A stretch of 64,000 nt of DNA from Posidoniimonas polymericola (GCF_007859935.1 NZ_SJPO01000013.1:118691-182690); one strand, 5' to 3'. Counted from the stretch's first letter, positions 46,644 through 54,894 are shown. Made by a program: numbers and translations. Notes: a model not told the origin generated them from the sequence alone.

Positions 46644-47209
46644 CAGAGAGTCCTCCCAGGCAGGGGTCGGGTGTGTTTGCGAAGCTTGCGAGACGAGATC
46701 CACTCGGCGTGTTCCTCGATACCGCTGAACCGCCAACGCTTGAGCAGCGGCAGGCCCGAGACGAACTCCCAGAGCTCGAGCAGCCCCCATGGGAGAAAAC
46801 CGATCGCCATCGGCAGCAGCACGCCGCCGGCCCAGGCCTGGAGCACGAGAGCAACCGTGTGAACATCCATCCCTTGCATCCGGGCGAATCCCTCAGCAAT
46901 GGCGGCGACGCCGTCGAACAGCCAGATGAAAGCCAGCAGACGAAAGCCCCACCTCACCTCTACGATCGGGAGCTTGTAACTGGCGAGCCACAGCAGCGGG
47001 ATCGAAACGCTTGCGACCCAGTAGCCAAGCCACACGTCGTGCGATCCCTTGGCGAGCCGTTCCACCGGCGACAGCGAGGCGCCTTCTTGCCCGTAGCCGC
47101 TGAGCTGCAGGGCGAACCATGCGACGTGGTAGACTGGCCAGGCCAGAGCGATCGCCAGCAGACGCTGCACGCCGTAGTGCCGGAGCAGCCAGCCGTACTT
47201 CTCTCTCAT
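46643..47209 (-). CDS. Multi-spanning membrane protein, possible membrane half of the coupling protein
   Basis: 188 residues with GGAGG before the ATG. About four hydrophobic segments (~17-36, ~60-80, ~86-106, ~120-142) and a basic C-terminal tail. Its stop shares a base with the T4CP start, so the two products are made together. A similar division into membrane and ATPase subunits is known for some coupling proteins; here it is inference from adjacency. Confidence 0.6.
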   Translation of the reverse strand: MREKYGWLLRHYGVQRLLAIALAWPVYHVAWFALQLSGYGQEGASLSPVERLAKGSHDVWLGYWVASVSIPLLWLASYKLPIVEVRWGFRLLAFIWLFDGVAAIAEGFARMQGMDVHTVALVLQAWAGGVLLPMAIGFLPWGLLELWEFVSGLPLLKRWRFSGIEEHAEWISSRKLRKHTRPLPGRTL

Positions 47210-47239
47210 GATGAATTCCTCCGTTGCCTGGGTTAGGGG

Positions 47240-48046
47240 TTAGTTCGCCTCGGGGCGGAAGTAGCCCCGGGGTGGACGAGGCGGCTTGCGTTGCTGGCGT
47301 GGCTGATCGCCTTCGCGATCGAGCTGGCGTTTCGCTTCAACGATCAACCGGGTCATGACCAGCCGCGTGCGGGTAGAGAGGACCATCAAGAGCATGCCGA
47401 AGGTCGCCCCGAGCAGCGTCGTGACGAATGCGCCGCCCATTCCTTGCAGCGCGCCCTGCATCGAATGCATCAGGTCTTCGACACCGCCCCCCTGATCGCC
47501 GACGGCCTTGCTCAGGGCGCCGCCGAGTTCGTTCATCGCGATCGCCAGCCCGATCACGGTTCCCACCAAGCCGAGCGTGGGGAGCATCTTGCGGATCAAC
47601 CGGGGCAGGTCTTCGCGGCTGTCGAGCTGCGAATCGACCAACTCGACAACCTCACCGTCGGCCTGCTTCGATCCGCCCTGCTGTTCAAGGACGATCTGGA
47701 GGTTTCGCCGAGTCGTGCTCGCGTCGCCTGTCTGTTCGGCGTTGAGTTCACGGCTAACCCTCCAAAAGGTCTTGGCGTTCGTGATCAGTCCGGAGACGAA
47801 CAACGCGAGGATCGCGTAAGAGACCCCAAACGGGTCGGGTAGCTCGTTGCCCCGAATTTCATCGGTGAGCAGGTGCCCTTGCCAGATCACACAACCGCCG
47901 ACGGCAATCACTGAAGCCGCGAAGGCCAAGAGCCAAGGGACGTCCGCCATCCGACGGCCGAACTGCCAGATGACGTAGGCGAGCACCAGGCCGACGACAA
48001 AAATGCCGCCCTGTCCGAACAGATCAACAATCAGTTTCTGAAGCAC
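47240..48046 (-). CDS. MotA/TolQ/ExbB-like membrane protein
   Basis: 268 residues from a GTG at 48046 with AAAGGA seven bases upstream. Membrane segments at ~12-27, ~36-54, ~77-91, and the MotA/ExbB pair LPTLGLVGTVIGLAIAM (~158-175) and GMGGAFVTTLLGATFGMLLMVL (~205-226). A soluble coiled region lies between. These proteins form proton- or sodium-driven stator channels with a single-helix partner; the next gene upstream encodes such a protein fused to vWA. Its presence in a mobilization module is unusual. Confidence 0.8.
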   Translation of the reverse strand: MLQKLIVDLFGQGGIFVVGLVLAYVIWQFGRRMADVPWLLAFAASVIAVGGCVIWQGHLLTDEIRGNELPDPFGVSYAILALFVSGLITNAKTFWRVSRELNAEQTGDASTTRRNLQIVLEQQGGSKQADGEVVELVDSQLDSREDLPRLIRKMLPTLGLVGTVIGLAIAMNELGGALSKAVGDQGGGVEDLMHSMQGALQGMGGAFVTTLLGATFGMLLMVLSTRTRLVMTRLIVEAKRQLDREGDQPRQQRKPPRPPRGYFRPEAN

Positions 48047-48102
48047 GATGGGTTCCTTTCGATAGAAGGTGAAGAGTCCTTCCGGACTTCGAACGGGAGC
48101 GG

Positions 48103-48921
48103 CTACCAGGCTTGGAAGAAGCCGCCTGTGAGTTCCGCAACACGGCGGGTAAAGGTAAGCAGCGCCATTTGCGCCTCCTCGTCGGGCTGAACCGACTGGT
48201 CGCCGATGCCGATCACGTCGATGACGATGTGCGACGGCAGTGCCGAGGAGAAGCTGCGGTGGCGCCGGGAACCGCCGACGTAGGCGAGCACGTCTTCTTG
48301 GGTCCCTTCGAGCGTCGGGAGCCCGTCGGTAAGCAGCACGATGTGCTCGACACCGATCAGTGAAACGGCCCGTTGCAACGCCGGCAGTGTCGGGGTCCCT
48401 CCTCCCGCCTGCCATGAGTCGATATGCCGACAGGCGTCCGCCCGCGAGAACGGCGACGCGGCCGCAAGGTGCGGCGACGTGGTGACGAGCCGGGGCACTT
48501 TGCCGTCGCTTGCCATACCCCCGAAGCCAATTACGGTGAACTGATCAAACGGGTGGTTGCTCACCATCAACTTCAGCCGCTCTTTTACCTCCTGGAACCG
48601 TCGCTTGAGCTCGTCTTCCGACTGGGAGTAGCGTTGGACCGCAGCGCCCTGCCCGATCATGCTCCCCGATAGATCGAGGCAGTAGACGACGTTCGTCATC
48701 GGGCCGTTCAGGCCGATCAGTTCCGGCTTCTCGTGCGGTGGCTCCTCTGTAGGGACGGGTGGAGTCTCTACCTGCGTTACCTCCTTGACGCTCTGGAACT
48801 TCAGCACGTAGCCCGTGAACGCGATGAGCAGGATGCCGACCATGCTCAGCGATAGGTCGCTGAGGGTCTCACTCCAGCTTTCCTCTCCACTGCTCGCGAT
48901 CTGTCGTAGTCGTTTCCCCAT
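48103..48921 (-). CDS. Membrane-anchored vWA protein, partner of the MotA/TolQ-like protein
   Basis: 272 residues. One hydrophobic helix near the N-terminus (~22-40, SDLSLSMVGILLIAFTGYVL) placed as in TolR/MotB, Pro-rich linker, then a vWA domain (~75-270) with complete MIDAS: D83-x-S85-x-S87, T176 (GGGTPT) and D199 (LLTDG). A MotB/TolR-like stator subunit whose periplasmic domain is replaced by vWA is the simplest reading. ZorA-ZorB of Zorya defence also pair a MotA-like with a MotB-like protein, but ZorB carries OmpA, not vWA. Confidence 0.78.
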   Translation of the reverse strand: MGKRLRQIASSGEESWSETLSDLSLSMVGILLIAFTGYVLKFQSVKEVTQVETPPVPTEEPPHEKPELIGLNGPMTNVVYCLDLSGSMIGQGAAVQRYSQSEDELKRRFQEVKERLKLMVSNHPFDQFTVIGFGGMASDGKVPRLVTTSPHLAAASPFSRADACRHIDSWQAGGGTPTLPALQRAVSLIGVEHIVLLTDGLPTLEGTQEDVLAYVGGSRRHRSFSSALPSHIVIDVIGIGDQSVQPDEEAQMALLTFTRRVAELTGGFFQAW

Positions 48922-49128
48922 TGCAATCTCCCCTGTTCGGCGTGGATCTCAGGGCCTGCCCTGGCGTTCCAAGACTTGCCACACGCCTATAGGGAGTTCA
49001 GAAGCGAAGTTTGCGCGCGGAATCTCAGAAAACGACACGGATTGCCCGTGGCAGCCACTGAGTGACCCACCGCGGGAAACCCGCTAAACTGGGGGCTTTC
49101 TAGTTTTGAGAACCAAGAAGCACCGGCT

Positions 49129-49710
49129 ATGAGCAGCGACAATGATTCCCCCAGTGGCGATCTCACCCCGGAGCAGTGGGAAGCGCTGATCTACCGCTTG
49201 TCGGAGATCGCCCGCTCGGCCATGTGGTGGATGCGTAAGGGGTCAGTCGACTCCGACCAGACCGTTTCGAGCACTCTGAGGACGTATTGGCGGCAGGTGA
49301 CCGAAGGGCAGCGGCCGATGCTTTCTACTTCTGAAGAGCTCTGGTCCGAACTGCGTTTCTTGCTGAACCAAAAGATCAAGGCCGCAAAAGACAGCCAGAA
49401 GTCACTCAAGAACCAGGCCGCCCGCTTCAGCGAGTTAGCGCCCTCCGATGACGGAACTAGCCCAGAAGGAAGCATCTCTTCGTCAGGCTTAGGACCTAAA
49501 AACGTTGACGCGTTTTTGCGAGAGATCGACCTGCTATTCGTGGAAGTCTTAAAGGATGAGGTCCAACTGAAGGTTGCTCGCCTGAAGCTACAGGGGTTCA
49601 CCAACGCTGAGATCGCCAAAGACTTAGGCCTCAGCGAGCATCAAGTGCAGCGGATGGTTCAGAAGATCAGGGCCGCGCTTTCTCGCAGTGAGGGCAGCGA
49701 TGACGGATGA
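49129..49710 (+). CDS. ECF-type RNA polymerase sigma factor
   Basis: 193 residues. Region 2 is diverged (~15-100). Region 4 is clear (~145-190, LKVARLKLQGFTNAEIAKDLGLSEHQVQRMVQKIRAAL). In planctomycetes such sigma factors are commonly paired with Ser/Thr kinases, as here, where the kinase ATG lies inside the end of this gene. Divergent from the vWA gene; the 207 bases between (48922-49128) carry both promoters. Confidence 0.85.
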   Translation: MSSDNDSPSGDLTPEQWEALIYRLSEIARSAMWWMRKGSVDSDQTVSSTLRTYWRQVTEGQRPMLSTSEELWSELRFLLNQKIKAAKDSQKSLKNQAARFSELAPSDDGTSPEGSISSSGLGPKNVDAFLREIDLLFVEVLKDEVQLKVARLKLQGFTNAEIAKDLGLSEHQVQRMVQKIRAALSRSEGSDDG

Positions 49711-52525
49711 TCGGGTGAACTACTCGGCTTTGTCGTCCGATGACCAGGCCGTGGTAAGCATTTGGATTGAGGGATTCGAGGACCGGTTTGGCATGCGTGG
49801 TCCGGCAGCGCTCGAAGAGTCGCTCGAAGCGGCGCCAAGACACGTCCGGTTTGCGCTGCTGACCCAACTTCTGCCGTTGTCGATCGACGCCTACCGCAAG
49901 CAGCACCGGGTTATGCCCACGCTGCATGAGCTGAAGCTAGCCCACCCGAGCCTGGCCACCGAGCTGGGCGAGGCGTATCCGGAGTTGCCTTCGGCCTATC
50001 GCCTCCCCGTGGAGCTGCACGGGTACCGCGTCATCCGAGTCGTCGGCGATGGCGGACAAGCGGTTGTGCTGCGGGCGCAGGATGACGTTCACAGCACGGT
50101 GGCGATCAAGCTGAGCACCGCACCCCAGCACAACGAACTGCTGCTCCGCGAGCGGCGCATCCTCGGCGAGTGCGACCACCCCGGCGTCGTACCAGTCATC
50201 GGTTCGGGGATGCACGAGGGGGCGGCTTACTTTGTCATGCCGTACTTGAAAGGGAAGACCCTCGCGGATCGCTACGGGACGCACCGCCCCGACGCGGAAG
50301 AGGCAGCGCGGATCACTAGCGAACTATGCGGGGTCGTTGAGCACCTCCACGAGCACGGCATCCTGCACCGGGACATCAAGCCGGCGAATGTCTGGGTCGA
50401 CGATCATGGCGGCGTGAAGCTGATTGACCTCGGCATGGCGATCGAGCGGAGCCGGTGGGGGCGGCCGGTCTCACAGCTCCGCGAGTTTCATGGCACGCCC
50501 GCCTTCATGTCGCCCGAGCAAGCGGCGACCGACGGAGAGCAGGACGGAGAGCTGAGCGACATCTTTTCCATCGGAGCGACGCTCTATTGGCTGGGGACCG
50601 GGGCGGCGCCCTTCGAAGGCCGCAGTGGCGAGAGTGTGCTGAGCAAGGCGGCAGCAGGCGACTATGACCGGAAACAATTGGAGACAAACTCGCAATGGCC
50701 AAAGCTGCTGACGCGCGCATGCTTGAAAGCGATGTCGATCGATCAGCACCAGCGGTATCGCTCAGCCGGCGACTTTGCGGACGCTTTACAGGCTATCGTC
50801 GCCGTCGTCGCACCAAAACGCGTGAAAGTGGTACGCAGCGTTGCTGCGATTGCCCTGACCTTGGCTGCGGCGGCAGCCCTAGCCCTAGGTCTCGGTCTCA
50901 CCGATGGAACCTGGGTTGAGCCCCCCACCCCGGATCCCGTCGAAAAGGAAGCCAGCTGGATTGAACGCACTGCAGATCGAGAGGGAATCCGGCTATCCGC
51001 TCTGGATACGTCGAGCTTTGAGGCGGAGGCCTTCTCAACGCTGCAGACCACGAAGCCGTGGGGTACGCGAGACTTCTCTGAACACCGGGTCGGCATTCTT
51101 CAGATCTCCTGCGCCCCAGACCTAGACCCCATCGCCGGCGCGTTAGAGTATCGAATCGGAGATCGTCCTTGGCGCACACCGCGACGCGCCGCCATCGGCC
51201 GCTATGAAGATGAATTGTCAACGAATGACCTTAAGCAGGACGGTCGGCTGGCGATCCGATTAGGCGGGCGGCGAGAGAGAGTCGCTGCAGGCCCGTTCCT
51301 GACGAACCTGATCCCTTCTAATGCCGTCCTGAGCGACGCCACGAGCCAGATTAACAGCCTGATTCAGGAAGCCAAGATTGCCAGTTGCTTTGGAGCGAAT
51401 GAAGCGAGCTGGACGATCTCCGACGCATATGCGAAACGTTACGCGCCGCTTATCACGACTTTTCGATTCGGTTCAACCCTTGGCGAACCATTGATCGAGT
51501 TGAGTTGCTCGGATAGCGAACAGGATCACCGATTTCGCTACGCTCAGATTGACGCAGCCGCCCGTGATTTGCAGGCAAGGTTCTCCATTTCGAGTGCCGG
51601 GCTGCAGGGGCTTACGGCTCTTTGGACGGAAATTGATTTCATTGACGGCACTTCTTCTGGTCCGAGGCGTTTCCGACGACGTGTTCCCTCAGACGCCGAC
51701 CGGGCTATCGAGGCGCGTGCCAAGCTCGAATCGCGCGACCCGGAGAAAGACATAGGATCGTTCAGCGAGCATGCATTAGTCCCCAGCGTGCTGGCGGATG
51801 TGGCAGCATCGCTCGAACGCATCGAGATTGGTAAGACCGCTGACTCACTGACCCTTTCGCGTCCAGTCATTTCAGAGCCGAACTTGGCGAGCCCCAATTC
51901 TATTCTCAAGAACCCCTCGCCGGCTTCACAGGCCCCTGACCTCGACCTCTCGCGGCGCCCCTACCGGATCCCCGCCCTGTACGCGTTCCGTAATGAAATC
52001 TACGGCGGTGTCAGCGTTCCCCCTACTTGGCGGCAGGTCTCCTTTCGAGGTCGCTTCCAAGATGGAACAGTCACACCAACTTACTCGCTTCAGAACAGCA
52101 ATCCGCTGCCTGGCTACCCAATCAAGTTCCTTTCGTCCCCGGCTGGCTTTCCCAAAACAAACGCCCACGTCTTCGCTGAGGTTGTCGAAAATCAAGAACC
52201 TGAGAACCTGACCGATTACTACCCTCTGCCTGACGACGCTCCCGAAGAGTTGGTTCAGGCTCTCAAGAACGTCAGGGTTGGTTTCTACGCCGAGTTGCCA
52301 GAGGGCGCTGCCTGGTTCACTCAACTCACGGTCTTGAGCCGCCCTGTCCCCAAGAACGCGTCACTCGCTTACCAGACGATCAAGATCCCTTACCTCGATC
52401 GATACGGCAGACCGTTTGGAAGCGGCACCTTTCGGGTGGCGACCCTGGATGTCCGACGAGCTATCGAGCAGGCGCTTGCGTCGCAGGGCGTCTACCCAGA
52501 TTCTCAATTCGCTCCAATTCGATGA
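49700..52525 (+). CDS. Transmembrane Ser/Thr protein kinase with large unknown sensor domain
   Basis: 941 residues from ATG 49700, overlapping the sigma gene by 11 bases; a GTG at 49688 would add four. Kinase domain ~107-368: Gly loop VGDGGQAVVL, K137 (VAIK), HRDIKPAN with D225, DLG with D243 in place of DFG, and SPEQ. One transmembrane helix at ~379-400, then ~540 residues of mixed beta-rich sequence without a known motif (late part contains YRIPALYAFRNEIYGGV). It probably controls the overlapping sigma factor by phosphorylation in response to an envelope signal (inference from the known ECF-STK pairing). Confidence 0.9.
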   Translation: MTDDRVNYSALSSDDQAVVSIWIEGFEDRFGMRGPAALEESLEAAPRHVRFALLTQLLPLSIDAYRKQHRVMPTLHELKLAHPSLATELGEAYPELPSAYRLPVELHGYRVIRVVGDGGQAVVLRAQDDVHSTVAIKLSTAPQHNELLLRERRILGECDHPGVVPVIGSGMHEGAAYFVMPYLKGKTLADRYGTHRPDAEEAARITSELCGVVEHLHEHGILHRDIKPANVWVDDHGGVKLIDLGMAIERSRWGRPVSQLREFHGTPAFMSPEQAATDGEQDGELSDIFSIGATLYWLGTGAAPFEGRSGESVLSKAAAGDYDRKQLETNSQWPKLLTRACLKAMSIDQHQRYRSAGDFADALQAIVAVVAPKRVKVVRSVAAIALTLAAAAALALGLGLTDGTWVEPPTPDPVEKEASWIERTADREGIRLSALDTSSFEAEAFSTLQTTKPWGTRDFSEHRVGILQISCAPDLDPIAGALEYRIGDRPWRTPRRAAIGRYEDELSTNDLKQDGRLAIRLGGRRERVAAGPFLTNLIPSNAVLSDATSQINSLIQEAKIASCFGANEASWTISDAYAKRYAPLITTFRFGSTLGEPLIELSCSDSEQDHRFRYAQIDAAARDLQARFSISSAGLQGLTALWTEIDFIDGTSSGPRRFRRRVPSDADRAIEARAKLESRDPEKDIGSFSEHALVPSVLADVAASLERIEIGKTADSLTLSRPVISEPNLASPNSILKNPSPASQAPDLDLSRRPYRIPALYAFRNEIYGGVSVPPTWRQVSFRGRFQDGTVTPTYSLQNSNPLPGYPIKFLSSPAGFPKTNAHVFAEVVENQEPENLTDYYPLPDDAPEELVQALKNVRVGFYAELPEGAAWFTQLTVLSRPVPKNASLAYQTIKIPYLDRYGRPFGSGTFRVATLDVRRAIEQALASQGVYPDSQFAPIR

Positions 52526-52580
52526 TCTTGCATCGGGGCAACCCTTCGCGGCTTCGTTGAGAAAAATCCTTCTCGCTTGC

Positions 52581-52629
52581 GGTTGAATTAAGCCTGCCTG
52601 TGCACGGAGTGAGCAGGCTCACTTCAACC
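52581..52629 (+). promoter_or_regulatory. Leader hairpin 1 (two-part inverted repeat)
   Basis: Outer arms GGTTGAA (52581-52587) and TTCAACC (52623-52629); inner arms AGCCTGC (52591-52597) and GCAGGCT (52613-52619), with a 3x3 internal loop. It ends 12 bases before AAGGAG of the gene at 52655. Downstream TAACCAAACGAAAAGG resembles the 3' arms of leader hairpins 2 and 3. It may also end the kinase transcript. Confidence 0.6.
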
Positions 52630-52654
52630 TAACCAAACGAAAAGGAGACTTACC

Positions 52655-52927
52655 ATGTCAACTGAAACCACGAAGAACCGCCCCGCCGCTGAAATCCGCG
52701 GCATGAACGGCCTCAAGGCCACGATCTGGAGCGACTCGACCGATACCGGCGGGGTCCGCTACAGCGTGCAGATCGCTCGCACCTACCGCAAAGACGACCA
52801 GTTCCACGACACCAACTACTTCGGTCCGTCGGAACTCCTGCAAGCGGCTCATCTCGCCTCGCGGGCCTACGACAAGATCGTAGAGCTGCGTGCCGAGCAG
52901 CGTCAACGCGACCAGGACTTCGGTTGA
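52655..52927 (+). CDS. Small conserved-looking hypothetical protein
   Basis: 90 residues, AAGGAG seven bases before ATG. Compact alpha/beta sequence: GLKATIWSDSTDTGGVRYSVQIARTYRK, then F-G-PSELLQAAHLASRAYDKIVEL. The pattern of a short beta sheet followed by a helix is seen in small proteins encoded by planctomycete mobile elements, but I do not recognise a named family. Preceded by leader hairpin 1 and coupled to the next gene through an overlapping stop/start. Confidence 0.7.
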   Translation: MSTETTKNRPAAEIRGMNGLKATIWSDSTDTGGVRYSVQIARTYRKDDQFHDTNYFGPSELLQAAHLASRAYDKIVELRAEQRQRDQDFG

Positions 52928-53196
52928 TCCGAGGTTCGACTAGCCGTAAGCGGCCCGGTGGCTTCACGTCGCCGGGTCGGTTGCGTGCGCTAGCTGAGGC
53001 GATCTTGCGGCGGCGGAACGCGTCAACTCTGCGTGGCGAAGCGGCATCTTACCGGCTCACGGCGCGAGCGGCGGAGCTTGTCGCGGTAGCGGAGCTGCTA
53101 GCGGCCGGTGACGAGGGCCGCGACGAGTTCGTCGCGTGGCTCGTACAGGAGGGCGTGGCGGCTTTGCTAGATGAAACGCCAGAGGCCGATGCGTAA
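52924..53196 (+). CDS. Small hypothetical protein, translationally coupled
   Basis: 90 residues from a TTG at 52924 that overlaps the previous stop. Arg/Ala-rich, with a basic N-terminus and an amphipathic helical C-terminal half (AAELVAVAELLAAGDEGRDEFVAWLVQEGVAALLDE). Composition and frame use fit a gene, but the TTG start and absence of family similarity leave doubt. Confidence 0.5.
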   Translation: MIRGSTSRKRPGGFTSPGRLRALAEAILRRRNASTLRGEAASYRLTARAAELVAVAELLAAGDEGRDEFVAWLVQEGVAALLDETPEADA

Positions 53197-53230
53197 GAGC
53201 GTCGGCTTGCTTCGCGTGTCTCCAGTCGAC

Positions 53231-53300
53231 TTCCTTTCTTTGGTTGCGTTCGACCTACCGTGCGGTAGTCGAATAGGTCGCAACGAACCAAAGAAAGGAA
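53231..53300 (+). promoter_or_regulatory. Leader hairpin 2, covers the Shine-Dalgarno
   Basis: A 15-bp perfect outer stem: 53231-53245 (TTCCTTTCTTTGGTT) with 53286-53300. It is continued by CGTT/AACG (53247-53250, 53282-53285) and CGACCTA/TAGGTCG (53251-53257, 53274-53280), with a bulge on each side. The loop can form a small hairpin CTACCG/CGGTAG. The AAAGGA ribosome site (53294-53299) of the gene at 53307 lies wholly in the 3' arm. Same plan as leader hairpin 3. Confidence 0.8.
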
Positions 53301-53306
53301 CCTACG

Positions 53307-53567
53307 ATGACCGGAAAATCACGCAGAAAAATGGACTATCTACGCCTCTCGGCACTCGCCGCCGACATGGGGCAGCTGCTTACCGAACGCCAAGACCTTC
53401 TGAGCGAGGACGACGCTCACCTGCTGTTCGATCTCAGATCTCAACTTCGCGGAATGTCGGCGCTTCTCGTCCAAGACGACCTGCATGCGGCAGTGAACAC
53501 CATCATTCACCTGGCAATGCACGAATACGTGAGGATCAAGTTGGAGCTTGGGCCCCGAGAGCCGTAG
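53307..53567 (+). CDS. Small helical hypothetical protein
   Basis: 86 residues, ATG 53307 seven bases after AAAGGA. All-helical: YLRLSALAADMGQLLTERQDLLSEDDAHLLFDLRSQLRGMSALL then a second long helix with HLAMHEYVRIKLEL. No motif recognised. The strong leader hairpin 2 right before it, shared in design with the gene at 53752, suggests tightly controlled expression. Confidence 0.65.
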   Translation: MTGKSRRKMDYLRLSALAADMGQLLTERQDLLSEDDAHLLFDLRSQLRGMSALLVQDDLHAAVNTIIHLAMHEYVRIKLELGPREP

Positions 53568-53681
53568 GTCCAATCGAGCCCCGGCCGCGGGACTTACGGC
53601 GCCGGTCTCTGCTTGCTGCGTTCGCCGAGCGGTGCCGGCGGTCGATTAGCTTTCACGTGCTGCCCGGCTATGGCCGCGCCT

Positions 53682-53739
53682 TTTCTTGGTTGGGTGACCT
53701 AACCCGTGTGAGGGTGAGTAGGTCCACCCAACCAAGAAA
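53682..53739 (+). promoter_or_regulatory. Leader hairpin 3, covers the Shine-Dalgarno
   Basis: A 14-bp perfect outer stem: TTTCTTGGTTGGGT (53682-53695) with ACCCAACCAAGAAA (53726-53739). A single C bulge on the 3' side is followed by GACCTA/TAGGTC (53696-53701, 53719-53724), with an ACCC/GGGT mini-hairpin in the loop. The ribosome site AAAGGAA starts inside the 3' arm. The outer stem differs in sequence from hairpin 2 yet stays paired, while GACCTA/TAGGTC is unchanged. Confidence 0.8.
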
Positions 53740-53751
53740 GGAACCACGACC

Positions 53752-54174
53752 ATGACCAACCACGACCAACACGCCAAAGCCGTCCGCTTGGGCATTGAAC
53801 TGAGCCAATTCACCGGCGACCTAGAGCGGTATCGCCACCCGATCAGGCGGCACGTCATCTACACGCCTGGAGTGAGGCACCTCGCTCAAGAAGCCGAGGC
53901 GTACTGGCTGATCGACGCGATCGCTAGCTGGATCGGCTCGCACTCGTTCGTTGAAGCGGTCAAGCAAGACGCGAGGCTTCAGTCGCTGCACTTCTGGACG
54001 CTGCAAGTTGACCGTGAAGCGGCTTCGGCGGTGCTGACGGCAAGAGCGGACTCGGGCGAGCCGGCGTTCATCACGCAGCGTATCCCCTTTACCGACTTCC
54101 CGCTTGCGTCGATCGATATCTGGTGCGGCTTTGACGGCCGGCACTGGACGCTCTACCTACCGAGCGAGCACTAA
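53752..54174 (+). CDS. DUF6876-like family protein
   Basis: 140 residues. Pattern LSQFTGDLERYRHPIRRHVIYTPGVRHLAQEAEAYWLIDAIAS then FVEAVKQDARLQSLHFWTLQVDREAASAVLTARAD, and a C-terminal ID-WCGFDG--WTLYLPSEH, which matches my memory of the DUF6876 family of mobile-element proteins. Function unknown. Under leader hairpin 3; a terminator follows. Confidence 0.7.
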   Translation: MTNHDQHAKAVRLGIELSQFTGDLERYRHPIRRHVIYTPGVRHLAQEAEAYWLIDAIASWIGSHSFVEAVKQDARLQSLHFWTLQVDREAASAVLTARADSGEPAFITQRIPFTDFPLASIDIWCGFDGRHWTLYLPSEH

Positions 54175-54182
54175 TCGTTCGG

Positions 54183-54215
54183 GCGGAGGTCGAGCCATCG
54201 GCCTCCGCTTTCTTC
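54183..54215 (+). terminator. Rho-independent terminator after the small-gene block
   Basis: GCGGAGG (54183-54189) pairs with CCTCCGC (54202-54208), followed by a pyrimidine run rich in T. It closes the block of small genes and isolates it from the mobilization genes. Confidence 0.65.
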
Positions 54216-54894
54216 TTTCCCCTTTAATAGCTTCCCTTCGTTCTGACGCGCCACGTTGGCATCGTCTTCAAAAGAGCGCCGACATGCTCCGGCAAGCCGG
54301 TCGCCATCGGCACGTTGGCCCGAAGAGCCTTGCCTACGGCGGCGGCCGGGCCTGTCCACCTACGCATTTGAAAAATCGCTGCGGCTTGTGAAAAACTTAC
54401 GACGGGTCGACTGTCGGCGCGTGTCTCGGGGCGGCAATTCACGGCAATGGGAGTCTTGAGCTTGGCGGAGCACCTTTGGTTCTTCGGCTTGGCTTGCCGT
54501 TGCGATTTTGCTTGAAAGTTTGGCGGTAGTGTGAAACTGTTCGGGAGGACGGGCGGCCAGATGTGTTTTTCGTTCCGAAAAACCCCTCCTCCGAACCCCT
54601 GACGGGCTTCTCCGGAGCATCTGGCCAACGTCGCGTCGTTGGATCACGCGCCGGCGCTTAGTGGGTCACCCCACCTGGAGCGTCGGCGTCCGTCGAGAGC
54701 CCTCCGCGGCTCCCAACGGGCCTGGGGCGGATCGCCGCCCCAACACCCCACGACCAACGGACCGCCCGTTGGAGCAGCGCGAAGGAGCCGTCCTTCGATG
54801 CGGATGGTTTCGCGGACGCCCCCTGCCCGCCGAGCGGGCGGCGGCCCCGCGAAGGCGGCCCTGCGGGGCCGCCGTACAAGTGAGGAGACGAGCG
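54216..54894 (+). other. Noncoding region upstream of mobC, candidate oriT
   Basis: About 680 bases without a convincing gene. The right half is full of inverted repeats: CCAACGGGC (54713-54721) with GCCCGTTGG (54764-54772) enclosing GGGGCGG/CCGCCCC (54724-54741), and GGCGGCCCCGC (54840-54850) with GCGGGGCCGCC (54863-54873). The position just ahead of mobC and the relaxase is where oriT is usually found. No nic consensus can be assigned by eye. The left half (54216-54640) shows nothing recognisable. Confidence 0.45.

Noticed and set aside
47240..48921. Zorya defence system (ZorAB)
   Set aside because: The MotB-like partner carries vWA rather than OmpA, and no ZorC/ZorD/ZorE-like genes are near. 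Kept only as an analogy.
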